The notes beneath the pieces were generated by a model. That model saw nothing but the letters and a program-made list of their open reading frames with translations. It was not told the origin of the DNA and did not search any database. A DNA stretch of 5,420 bases, taken from positions 1-5,420 of the forward strand of contig JAHFIS010000063.1 in the NCBI GenBank assembly GCA_023246275.1, written 5' to 3'. This stretch comes from Candidatus Uhrbacteria bacterium (lineage in GTDB: Bacteria > Patescibacteriota > Patescibacteriia > UBA9934 > GWF2-40-263). This document shows positions 1 to 4,876 of this stretch, in pieces; positions within the stretch are counted from its first letter, which is position 1; every line of letters begins with the position of its first letter. The translations under genes and the position numbers were made by a program.

Positions 1-1065
1 CCGAACCTTGTCGTACTTGGCGCGTCCTCGCTCCGGCAGATCGTGAACCATCTCGACGGCATCGATGTGATGACGGCCACGATCGCGGACGAAACGGTCG
101 ATACCCGCAAGTTTTCCATCGATTTCTGCGACATCAAGGGACAGATGCACGCGAAGCGAGGGCTTGAGATTGCCGCGTCCGGCGCGCACAACGTCCTGCT
201 GAAAGGTCCGCCGGGAACGGGGAAGACGCTGCTCGCGCGCGCGATTCCGTCGATTCTCCCGCCGCTGACCCGCGACGAGTCGCTCGAAGCCACGTCCATC
301 GCGTCGGTCGCGGGAGTTTTGTCGCGCGGCGAGGGGCTCATCAACGTCCGCCCATTCCGGTCGCCCCACCACTCCTGCTCAGCCGTCTCCCTCGTGGGCG
401 GCGGCGCCTGGCCACGCCCGGGCGAGGTCAGTCTGGCGCATCGCGGCGTCCTGTTCCTCGACGAGCTCCCGGAGTTCTCGCGCCATGTCCTCGAACACCT
501 CCGTCAACCGCTTGAGGATGGCGAGGTAACCGTCTCGCGCGCGGCCGCGACCCTCCGTTTCCCGTCGCGCTTTCTCTTGCTCGCCGCGATGAACCCGTGC
601 CCGTGCGGCTTCGCGACCGATCCCCGCCGGCCGTGCGTCTGCTCCGCGAAGTCGATCTCGCTTTACCGCAAGCGCATCAGCGGACCGCTTCTCGACCGGT
701 TCGACTTGGTGATCGAAGTCCCGAACCTCGATACCGCGACGCTGATATCGGACGTGCCGGCCGAGAAATCATCGGGGATTCGCGCACGCGTCGAGGTCGC
801 TCGAGCCCGACAGTCGGAACGATTCGCCGGCACCGAGCTGTTCACGAACTCGGAGATTCCGACGTCGCGCATCAAGGACTGGTGCCGCGCGGACGAGGGT
901 GGAAAGAAGCTTCTCGAGCAAGCCCTGAACGCGCAGGCGTTGTCGCCGAGAGGATACGGACGCGTACTAAAAGTCGCGCGGACGATCGCGGATTTGGCGG
1001 GGGAGGAAACGATCAGGGACGTCGACATCGCGGAGGCGCTACAGTACCGGCTGTCGGACAAATAA
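1..1065 (+). CDS. comM: ComM/YifB-family Mg-chelatase-like AAA+ ATPase, 5' end outside window
   Basis: The frame is open from base 1, so the gene begins upstream. The in-frame GTG at 43 is internal, because the sequence before it still reads like the end of the family's N-terminal Lon-S5-like domain. Visible residues (354, numbered from base 1) include Walker A GPPGTGKT at 69-76, Walker B VLFLDE at 150-155, the sensor-1 region AAMNPCPCG with cysteines at 200, 202, 212 and 214 (the family's CPCG...C.C pattern), and SPRGYGR at 315-321 in the C-terminal helical lid. The end at RLSDK matches the usual C-terminus, so about 150 N-terminal residues are missing. Known for the family: ComM is a hexameric helicase that promotes branch migration during natural transformation, while many YifB homologues remain uncharacterised. 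The gene converges on uppS with a hairpin in the gap. Family assignment is very sure; a role in DNA uptake here is inference. Confidence 0.95.
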   Translation, partial: PNLVVLGASSLRQIVNHLDGIDVMTATIADETVDTRKFSIDFCDIKGQMHAKRGLEIAASGAHNVLLKGPPGTGKTLLARAIPSILPPLTRDESLEATSIASVAGVLSRGEGLINVRPFRSPHHSCSAVSLVGGGAWPRPGEVSLAHRGVLFLDELPEFSRHVLEHLRQPLEDGEVTVSRAAATLRFPSRFLLLAAMNPCPCGFATDPRRPCVCSAKSISLYRKRISGPLLDRFDLVIEVPNLDTATLISDVPAEKSSGIRARVEVARARQSERFAGTELFTNSEIPTSRIKDWCRADEGGKKLLEQALNAQALSPRGYGRVLKVARTIADLAGEETIRDVDIAEALQYRLSDK

Positions 1066-1094
1066 AATCCGTGGCCGATTCGTGACCACGGAAA
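1066..1094 (-). terminator. Intrinsic terminator of uppS between convergent genes
   Basis: A perfect 7-bp inverted repeat pairs TCCGTGG (1068-1074) with CCACGGA (1086-1092) around an 11-base loop. Read on the - strand, the stem is followed by TTTTATTTG, a usable U-tract, so it should end uppS transcription. On the + strand the stem is followed by AAATTCC, so it is a poor intrinsic terminator for comM, although the hairpin may still slow polymerase. It fills almost the whole gap between the two stop codons. Confidence 0.75.
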
Positions 1095-1097
1095 TTC

Positions 1098-1775
1098 CTA
1101 CTTTCCGAACCGTCGTTCCCTACGATCGAACTCCTCGATCAGCGCGTCAAGATCCGCCTCCTCGAAGTCCGGAAAGTGCTTTTCGAGAAACTTCAGCTCC
1201 GCATACGCGCCATTCCATGGCAGGAACCCCGACAGTCGCTGTTCGCCGCTCGTCCGCACGATCAGGTCCACGTCCGGCACTCCCGCGAACCAGGTCGCGT
1301 TTCCGAACGATTCCTCCGTGACCTCGTCGGCCGTCCGCCCCTCCGCGACCAGCTTCTTCGCCGCCGCGACCATTTCCGCGTGGCCGCCGTAGTTCACGCA
1401 GATGTTGATCTGCCCCTTGTCGTTTCCCGCCGTCGCAGCCTCCGCCTCGCCGATGGCGCGCACGACGTTTTCCGGAAGACGGTCGCGCAGGCCCATCACG
1501 CGGATGCGGATCCCTTTCTCATTGTAAAAATTCAACTCCTTCGTCAGCGCGAGAAAGATGAGATTCATCAGGTAGCCGACCTCATCCTCCGTGCGTTTCC
1601 AATTCTCCGTGGAAAATCCCCAAACGGTCAGATTGCGGATTCCACGGTCGACGCACCAGCCGCCTATGTCCTTGATCTTGTCGTATCCGCGGCGATGTCC
1701 CTCGAGCGTCGGAAGCCCGCGGTCCTTTGCCCAGCGTCGGTTTCCGTCCGGAATGATGGCAAGGTGTTGGAGCAT
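1098..1775 (-). CDS. uppS: Isoprenyl (undecaprenyl) diphosphate synthase, cis-prenyltransferase
   Basis: The 225-residue protein is a cis-isoprenyl diphosphate synthase, a cytosolic, membrane-associated enzyme that condenses farnesyl-PP with isopentenyl-PP to make the lipid carrier for wall and surface polysaccharides. Visible motifs are IPDGNRRWA at 8-16 with the catalytic Asp10, GHRRG at 26-30, FSTENW at 54-59, RTSGEQRLSGFLPW at 174-187 and the Mg-binding Glu193 in AYAEL; all key residues are intact. It is shorter than E. coli UppS (253), and IPDGNRRW replaces the commoner IMDGNGRW, a variant I associate with archaea and candidate phyla. The ATG at 1775 is preferred to a TTG three codons upstream (1784), because the protein then begins right at the conserved HLAIIPDGN. 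Neither start has a clear Shine-Dalgarno sequence. There is no cdsA neighbour; the product chain length cannot be read from the sequence. Confidence 0.95.
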   Translation of the reverse strand: MLQHLAIIPDGNRRWAKDRGLPTLEGHRRGYDKIKDIGGWCVDRGIRNLTVWGFSTENWKRTEDEVGYLMNLIFLALTKELNFYNEKGIRIRVMGLRDRLPENVVRAIGEAEAATAGNDKGQINICVNYGGHAEMVAAAKKLVAEGRTADEVTEESFGNATWFAGVPDVDLIVRTSGEQRLSGFLPWNGAYAELKFLEKHFPDFEEADLDALIEEFDRRERRFGK

Positions 1776-1786
1776 AGGGGACAAGT

Positions 1787-1809
1787 GGATACGAACCTAC
1801 GAACTGGCT
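1787..1809 (-). repeat. Left arm of a 23-base perfect inverted repeat
   Basis: On the - strand this reads AGCCAGTTCGTAGG followed by TTCGTATCC. The identical 23 bases lie on the + strand at 2314-2336, so the pair is inverted around the zinc-ribbon gene. The similarity continues outward: both arms are followed by the bases TAGGGG (read toward uppS here, toward the peptidase stop codon on the right), with a 7-base insertion in this arm. The repeat lies just upstream of the uppS ATG and may form part of its control region. Confidence 0.85.
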
Positions 1810-1827
1810 ACCAAACTACAAATTAAC

Positions 1828-1845
1828 GGGTCGTGTCGACGATCC
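1828..1845 (-). terminator. Possible weak hairpin after the zinc-ribbon gene
   Basis: Shortly after the stop codon of the zinc-ribbon gene, the - strand reads GGATCGT, CGAC, ACGACCC, giving about six base pairs with one bulged A and a 4-base loop, then CGTTAATTTG. The stem is short and the following T-run is broken, so it may be a weak terminator or chance. No better terminator is visible between this gene and uppS. Confidence 0.25.
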
Positions 1846-1858
1846 TAGCAAACCGCCA

Positions 1859-2239
1859 TTATTTCCGCAAAAAAAGCCAGATGATCGCCAGGATTCCGAT
1901 CCAGACGAACGACAGCAGGTCGAGCCAGTGCATCCGTTCCTCGAATTCCTCCCAGCTTGCCCACTCGCCGTGCTTCCACGAGAGCCGGCGGCCAAACAGA
2001 ACGGCAATGACGAGAGCGCCGAGGCCGACGACGGGGATGAGCGACAGGAGAAAAAGAAGGTACGTCCTCGCGCCGAGCGTCCACCCCTGCGTGAACAGCA
2101 GCGCGCCAAGCGACGGCATCCGAAGCGACCGCGCGCGCTTCGCCTCGTCGGGCTCAAGGACAAGCGTCAGCCCGCACGCCGCGCACTTCGCCTTCAAGGC
2201 GTCTACTTCTTTCTTGCAGTTTGTGCAGGTAGTTTCCAT
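1859..2239 (-). CDS. Small zinc-ribbon protein with two membrane segments, function unknown
   Basis: The 126-residue protein starts at the ATG at 2239. It opens with a zinc-ribbon knuckle pair, C5-x2-C8 and C19-x2-C22 (TCTNC, KCAACG), followed by a charged stretch. Two hydrophobic segments at about 59-83 and 105-124 are separated by a polar loop rich in Trp, Glu and His, and the protein ends in LRK. The likely arrangement is a cytoplasmic zinc ribbon with a two-helix membrane anchor. I do not recognise a named family. A longer reading from 2293 adds 18 residues (MATKAGARAPVF...), but those codons lie over the terminator hairpin and the -10 element, so I reject it. The gene has its own promoter, sits between two arms of a 23-base inverted repeat, and is probably a single-gene transcript. 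GC-rich codon use matches its neighbours. That it is a gene is quite sure; its function is unknown. Confidence 0.8.
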   Translation of the reverse strand: METTCTNCKKEVDALKAKCAACGLTLVLEPDEAKRARSLRMPSLGALLFTQGWTLGARTYLLFLLSLIPVVGLGALVIAVLFGRRLSWKHGEWASWEEFEERMHWLDLLSFVWIGILAIIWLFLRK

Positions 2240-2248
2240 ATCGCACAC

Positions 2249-2257
2249 AGTATACCA
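2249..2257 (-). promoter_or_regulatory. Extended -10 promoter of the zinc-ribbon gene (near-leaderless mRNA)
   Basis: The - strand reads TGG then TATACT: an extended -10 (TGn) at 2257-2255 joined to a 5/6 match to TATAAT at 2254-2249. No -35 match lies 17 bases upstream, as is usual for extended -10 promoters. Nine bases separate the hexamer from the ATG at 2239, so the start point would fall near 2242, leaving a leader of about three bases with no room for a ribosome binding site. Confidence 0.6.
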
Positions 2258-2284
2258 AAAAACCGGAGCACGCGCCCCGGCTTT
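2257..2284 (-). terminator. Rho-independent terminator of the LysM/M23 gene
   Basis: On the - strand CCGGGGC (2280-2274) pairs with GCTCCGG (2269-2263), one pair being G-T, across a GCGT loop. Flanking AAAG/TTTT pairs can lengthen the stem. A run of six T (2262-2257) follows directly. This is the most classical terminator in the window, and it sits about 55 bases after the peptidase stop codon. Its T-run adjoins the extended -10 of the next gene. Confidence 0.85.
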
Positions 2285-2334
2285 CGTAGCCAATTTATAG
2301 GTTCGTAGTTCGCAGCCAGTTCGTAGGTTCGTAT
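2283..2334 (+). repeat. Cluster of short TTCGTA units
   Basis: Four copies of TTCGTA followed by G or T start at 2283, 2302, 2320 and 2328. Two further copies lie in inverse orientation at 1789-1803. The last two units here form part of the 23-base inverted-repeat arm. The cluster fills the non-coding gap between the peptidase stop codon and its terminator. Confidence 0.6.
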
Positions 2335-2336
2335 CC
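2314..2336 (+). repeat. Right arm of a 23-base perfect inverted repeat
   Basis: This is identical, in inverse orientation, to 1787-1809. It lies three bases beyond the stop codon (2339-2341) of the LysM/M23 gene, and the sequence after it (CCCTA, entering the stop codon) continues the match to the left arm once a 7-base insertion in that arm is allowed. The two arms enclose about 500 bases holding the zinc-ribbon gene, its promoter and the peptidase terminator. Confidence 0.85.
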
Positions 2337-2338
2337 CC

Positions 2339-3619
2339 CTACCTCACGTAGTTCAGCGGGTTCTGGAACTTTCCGTTCACGATCACTTCGAAGTGGAGGT
2401 GCGTGCCGGTCGAGTGTCCCGTCGATCCCGTCTGCGCGATGAGCTGGCCGGCCTTTACCACGTCGCCCTCCTTCACGTAGAGCTTCGAATGGTGGCCGTA
2501 GCGGGTCACGACACCATTGCCATGGTTGATCTCGACCGTGTTACCGTATCCCGTGCGCCACCCGGAGTAGATGACCACGCCGTCGGCGGCCGCGTAGCTG
2601 TGCGTGTTGTAGTCGCCGTCAAGGTCGACGCCCGTGTGCTTCCAGCCGAACTTCTGCGTGATGACGTGCCAGTCCGTCGGCCACACCCACGTTCCTTCCG
2701 TGTCGCCGTCGCCCTTTGGCGCGACGAACGGCGTCCACTTGCTTCCGCCCCCCGCGCTCGGGTCCGCGCCATTCTTCGGAGGCGTCGCCCGCGGGCTGGA
2801 AAAGAGGGAGGCGAGCGGGGCCGTGTTCTTTTTGACGACCGGTGCCGGCGGCTCTCCTCCGGGAATGATGAGCTCGTCGCCCACGTGCAGGTCGTCGGCG
2901 CTCGCCAGCTTGTTGTACGCGATCATCTTGTCCGTGTCCGAGCCGAACGTGCTGGCGATCTTGTTGAGCGTGTCGCCCTTCTTTACCGCGTATTTCACTC
3001 CGTCGACCGGCGGGATCACGAGCGACTGCCCGAGGTGAAGCGTGCTGCGGAAGGTCAGGCTGTTCGCCCAGAGCACCGTGCTGAGGCTCAGGCCGAACCT
3101 GTCGGAAATGCCACCGAGCGTATCGCCCTCCACGACGACGTAATTCTCCGTCTTGTCGCGGGCAGCGACGGACGCGGAGCCGCTGGAGATCGTCGGCGAG
3201 GCAACGGCGCTTCCCACGCTCGTGGTCGCGTAATCGAGGCCGTCGTCCATGATGTCAATGTGCGCGCTCGCGTCGATGGCCGGGTCGTCCATGTAGGAGG
3301 AAGGCTTCACGTCGATGGCATCGGCCGAGGCGGCGGAAACCACCTCCACGGCGGACGTCTCGTTGCCCGCGACGAGGGAATACAGCATCGAGTGGGAACC
3401 GAACGTCTCGGCGCGGACGGACGTCTGGGACAGGTTCGCGGAGGAGGCGACGGCCGCGATGGCGACGACGGCCGCGTGCACGGCGTACTTGTTGGAAACG
3501 AGGTAAAGCATCCGGTGCTTGGCCGGGGCGATCAGCTTGGATACCTGGCGATGGGCGTAGAAACCAAGGCGATACGCAGGAATCCCGACCCAGCGAACCA
3601 AAAACCGCCCCGTGGCCAA
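2339..3619 (-). CDS. Membrane-anchored peptidoglycan endopeptidase, two LysM domains plus M23 (LytM) domain
   Basis: Counted from the TTG at 3619, the protein has 426 residues: a basic cytoplasmic start, one membrane segment at about 46-62 (signal anchor), a Ser/Ala/Asp-rich linker, LysM repeats at about 159-203 and 209-253, a Pro-rich linker, and an M23 domain at about 310-426. The M23 metal and catalytic residues are all present: H328 and D332 (KHTGVDLDG), H376 (RYGHHS), and H407 and H409 (THLHFE). It should therefore be an active zinc endopeptidase that binds glycan by LysM and cuts peptide crosslinks outside the membrane. The start is uncertain: the TTG has no ribosome binding site, and the frame stays open and coding-like upstream to a TAA at 3821, with a promoter and a Shine-Dalgarno-like sequence near 3745 but no ATG/GTG/TTG there. 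A start near 3733 would give 464 residues. The gene has its own promoter and terminator. Confidence 0.93.
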   Translation of the reverse strand: MATGRFLVRWVGIPAYRLGFYAHRQVSKLIAPAKHRMLYLVSNKYAVHAAVVAIAAVASSANLSQTSVRAETFGSHSMLYSLVAGNETSAVEVVSAASADAIDVKPSSYMDDPAIDASAHIDIMDDGLDYATTSVGSAVASPTISSGSASVAARDKTENYVVVEGDTLGGISDRFGLSLSTVLWANSLTFRSTLHLGQSLVIPPVDGVKYAVKKGDTLNKIASTFGSDTDKMIAYNKLASADDLHVGDELIIPGGEPPAPVVKKNTAPLASLFSSPRATPPKNGADPSAGGGSKWTPFVAPKGDGDTEGTWVWPTDWHVITQKFGWKHTGVDLDGDYNTHSYAAADGVVIYSGWRTGYGNTVEINHGNGVVTRYGHHSKLYVKEGDVVKAGQLIAQTGSTGHSTGTHLHFEVIVNGKFQNPLNYVR

Positions 3620-3741
3620 TGCCGGCTTTGCGAACGGGCGGACGACCTTGCCCGCATGGCGCTTTACCAGAATCAGACCGCGCAGGGCGGAAAGCAGAAT
3701 CCTTACGAAAAGTTGTTTGATCCCGAATGCGATATGGCGCG

Positions 3742-3749
3742 CACCTCTT
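3742..3749 (-). promoter_or_regulatory. Shine-Dalgarno-like AAGAGGTG upstream of the LysM/M23 frame
   Basis: The - strand reads AAGAGGTG, one base short of AAGGAGGTG, about 14 bases into the predicted transcript. The frame-matched codon at a suitable distance (8 bases on, at 3733) is ATC, not a standard start. No ATG, GTG or TTG in the peptidase frame follows until 3619. This bears on the start of the peptidase gene. Confidence 0.4.
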
Positions 3750-3769
3750 CGAGAATTAACGACCCGCGC

Positions 3770-3798
3770 AGAGTACCACCGATCGCGTATTCTGTCAA
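3770..3798 (-). promoter_or_regulatory. Promoter of the LysM/M23 gene
   Basis: The - strand has a perfect -35 TTGACA (3798-3793), a 17-base spacer, and -10 TACTCT (3775-3770) preceded by TGG, making it an extended -10. The -10 hexamer itself is only a 3/6 match, which the perfect -35 and TGn can offset. AT-rich sequence lies upstream of the -35. The predicted transcript start is near 3763. Confidence 0.6.
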
Positions 3799-3847
3799 CT
3801 AATTTTGGTTGATTATTGGCTTAGGTTGGCAAAATTTTTATAGCCGT
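3799..3847 (-). other. AT-rich gap between the cupin and peptidase genes
   Basis: These 49 bases are far richer in A+T than anything around them. They hold TTGGC-TTAGG-TTGGC (3816-3830) and a short AAAATTTTTATA tract flanked by GGC and GCC (3828-3845). I can form no convincing terminator for the rnhB-cupin operon from them. They may act as an UP-like element for the promoter at 3770-3798. Confidence 0.35.
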
Positions 3848-4195
3848 TTACGCCCTCCCGTAGTCGTCGGAAAACCGCTCGATATCGTCCTCCCCGAAGT
3901 AGTCTCCTACCTGGACCTCAACGAAGACCAGGGGGGCCGTTCCGCGGTTTTCGACGCGATGCTTGGCAAGGACGGGAATCTCGACCGTCTCGCCGGCCAC
4001 GCGGACGAGAATCTCGTCGTCGAGCGTCACCGTCGCCTCGCCTTCGACCACGATCCAGTGCTCCGCGCGTCGCTTGTGGCGCTGATAGGACAATCGACCT
4101 GAGGGATTCACGGTAATCCGCTTCGCCTTGAAGGTCGGCCCTTCGTCCAGAATGTCATACCGGCCCCATGGGCGGATATTTTCGTCGGTGATCAT
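3848..4195 (-). CDS. Stand-alone type II mannose-6-phosphate isomerase-like cupin
   Basis: The 115-residue protein matches the C-terminal cupin of type II phosphomannose isomerases (ManC/AlgA family). It has RPWG at 8-11, SYQRHKRRAEHWIVVEGEA at 36-54, the second cupin motif with P74, H79 and N83, and the family's closing block FVEVQVGDYFGEDDIERFSDDYGR at 91-114. No nucleotidylyltransferase domain is attached, so it is the isomerase module alone, as I recall it being in several candidate-phylum genomes. Where related proteins have HHHRAEHW, this one has HKRRAEHW, so the second His of the cupin HxH pair is Arg42 and metal binding may differ. The ATG overlaps the rnhB stop as ATGA, implying translational coupling. 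A likely role is fructose-6-P/mannose-6-P interconversion for surface sugars, but a general sugar-binding cupin is possible. Confidence 0.88.
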   Translation of the reverse strand: MITDENIRPWGRYDILDEGPTFKAKRITVNPSGRLSYQRHKRRAEHWIVVEGEATVTLDDEILVRVAGETVEIPVLAKHRVENRGTAPLVFVEVQVGDYFGEDDIERFSDDYGRA

Positions 4196-4794
4196 ACGCG
4201 AAATGTCTTATATCCCATCCGATGAATCTCGCACGGCCCATGTAAGTCTATCGCTGCGAGATGGTCTTTCGTTGCATATCCTTTATGGACGTCGAATCCG
4301 TACGCGGGAAATCGCTTCGACAGTCCGACCATCATCCGGTCTCTCGTCACCTTTGCGACAATCGAAGCCGCTGCGATCGACTTCACGAGACGGTCGCCGT
4401 GAATGATCCCGCGCTGCGGAATCGCGAGTCCCGGAATGGTCCACGCATCCACCAGCGCATAGTCCGCCCCGGCGATCCCCTCGACCGCCCGCCGCATCGC
4501 GAGCAGGTTCGCGGGACGAAGACCGAGAGTCGCGATCTCCTCGACCGACACCATCCCAAACGCCCACGCCGTCGCGCCTTCGACGATCTCCGCGTACATC
4601 TCCTCGCGCATCGCCGGCGTCATCAGCTTCGAGTCACGAAGTCCGCCCATCCGAGAGTCCGTCGCAATCACCGCCGCGCCGGCGACGAGAGGACCGGCCA
4701 GCGATCCAGAGCCAGCCTCGTCGACGCCGACGATCATGGAGAATCCCTGAGAAAGGAGGTCGCGTTCGTACTGGAATGTCGGGTTTGCAGCCAT
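4192..4794 (-). CDS. rnhB: Ribonuclease HII
   Basis: The 200-residue enzyme removes ribonucleotides from DNA and RNA from RNA-DNA hybrids in the cytosol. The four acidic catalytic residues are present at the expected spacing: D25 and E26 (VGVDEAG), D116 (LVDAW) and D134 (HGD). Also present are DSK at 54-56, SIAAASIVAKVTRD at 139-152 and the closing HKGYATKDHL...GP..IHRMGY block at 170-195. Odd feature: the GRG of DEAGRGPLAGP, which in RNase HII contacts the ribonucleotide at the RNA-DNA junction, here reads GSG (28-30), and the following Pro is Ser31. The ATG at 4794 gives the normal family length. An in-frame extension to 5118 would add 108 unrelated residues antisense to the divergent gene, so I reject it. 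The -10 box lies seven bases before the ATG, so the mRNA should be leaderless. It forms an operon with the cupin through a 4-base overlap. Confidence 0.95.
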   Translation of the reverse strand: MAANPTFQYERDLLSQGFSMIVGVDEAGSGSLAGPLVAGAAVIATDSRMGGLRDSKLMTPAMREEMYAEIVEGATAWAFGMVSVEEIATLGLRPANLLAMRRAVEGIAGADYALVDAWTIPGLAIPQRGIIHGDRLVKSIAAASIVAKVTRDRMMVGLSKRFPAYGFDVHKGYATKDHLAAIDLHGPCEIHRMGYKTFRV

Positions 4795-4801
4795 ATGGTG
4801 G

Positions 4802-4807
4802 ATTATA
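4802..4807 (-). promoter_or_regulatory. -10 element of rnhB (leaderless mRNA)
   Basis: The - strand reads TATAAT, a perfect -10, with only seven bases (CCACCAT) before the rnhB ATG. The transcript would start at or within a base or two of the start codon. The hexamer 17 bases upstream (GTCAAC) is a poor -35, and a TG lies one base closer to the hexamer than in a standard extended -10. Confidence 0.65.
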
Positions 4808-4825
4808 CACCACGCGCCTAATCCG

Positions 4826-4854
4826 TTGACGTTTCGAACGCTTACGACTATTCT
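4826..4854 (+). promoter_or_regulatory. Promoter of the two-gene + strand unit
   Basis: TTGACG (4826-4831, 5/6 match to TTGACA) is followed by a 17-base spacer and TATTCT (4849-4854, 4/6 match). The predicted start is near 4861, giving a 16-base leader that holds GGAG at 4867-4870, six bases before the ATG at 4877. It diverges from the rnhB promoter within the same 82-base gap. Confidence 0.7.
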
Positions 4855-4876
4855 TCCGGAACAAACGGAGTATCCC

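Noticed and set aside
597..1085. Overlapping open frames on both strands inside the ComM gene
   Set aside because: They are shadows of a conserved AAA+ gene with GC-rich third positions and show no recognisable domain.
1789..1803. The repeat arm as a transposon terminal repeat
   Set aside because: No transposase, no target-site duplication, and the enclosed terminator appears to serve the outside peptidase gene; kept only as an open question under the inverted-repeat finding.
2240..2293. 18-residue N-terminal extension of the zinc-ribbon protein
   Set aside because: These codons coincide with the peptidase terminator hairpin and the TATACT -10 element; ATG 2239 begins right before the first zinc knuckle.
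2393..3802. 469-codon open frame on the + strand opposite the LysM/M23 gene
   Set aside because: It is an antisense shadow of a clearly real gene in high-GC sequence; the product is Arg/Val/Asp-rich with no domain, and the opposite strand encodes intact LysM and M23 motifs.
3828..3845. GGC-AAAATTTTTATA-GCC as a terminator of the rnhB-cupin operon
   Set aside because: Only three G/C pairs close the outer stem, followed by a mismatch, and there is no clear T-run after it on the - strand.
4826..4876. TTG start for the 4877 gene
   Set aside because: The TTG is the first half of the -35 box and lies upstream of the predicted transcript start; ATG 4877 has a well-placed GGAG.
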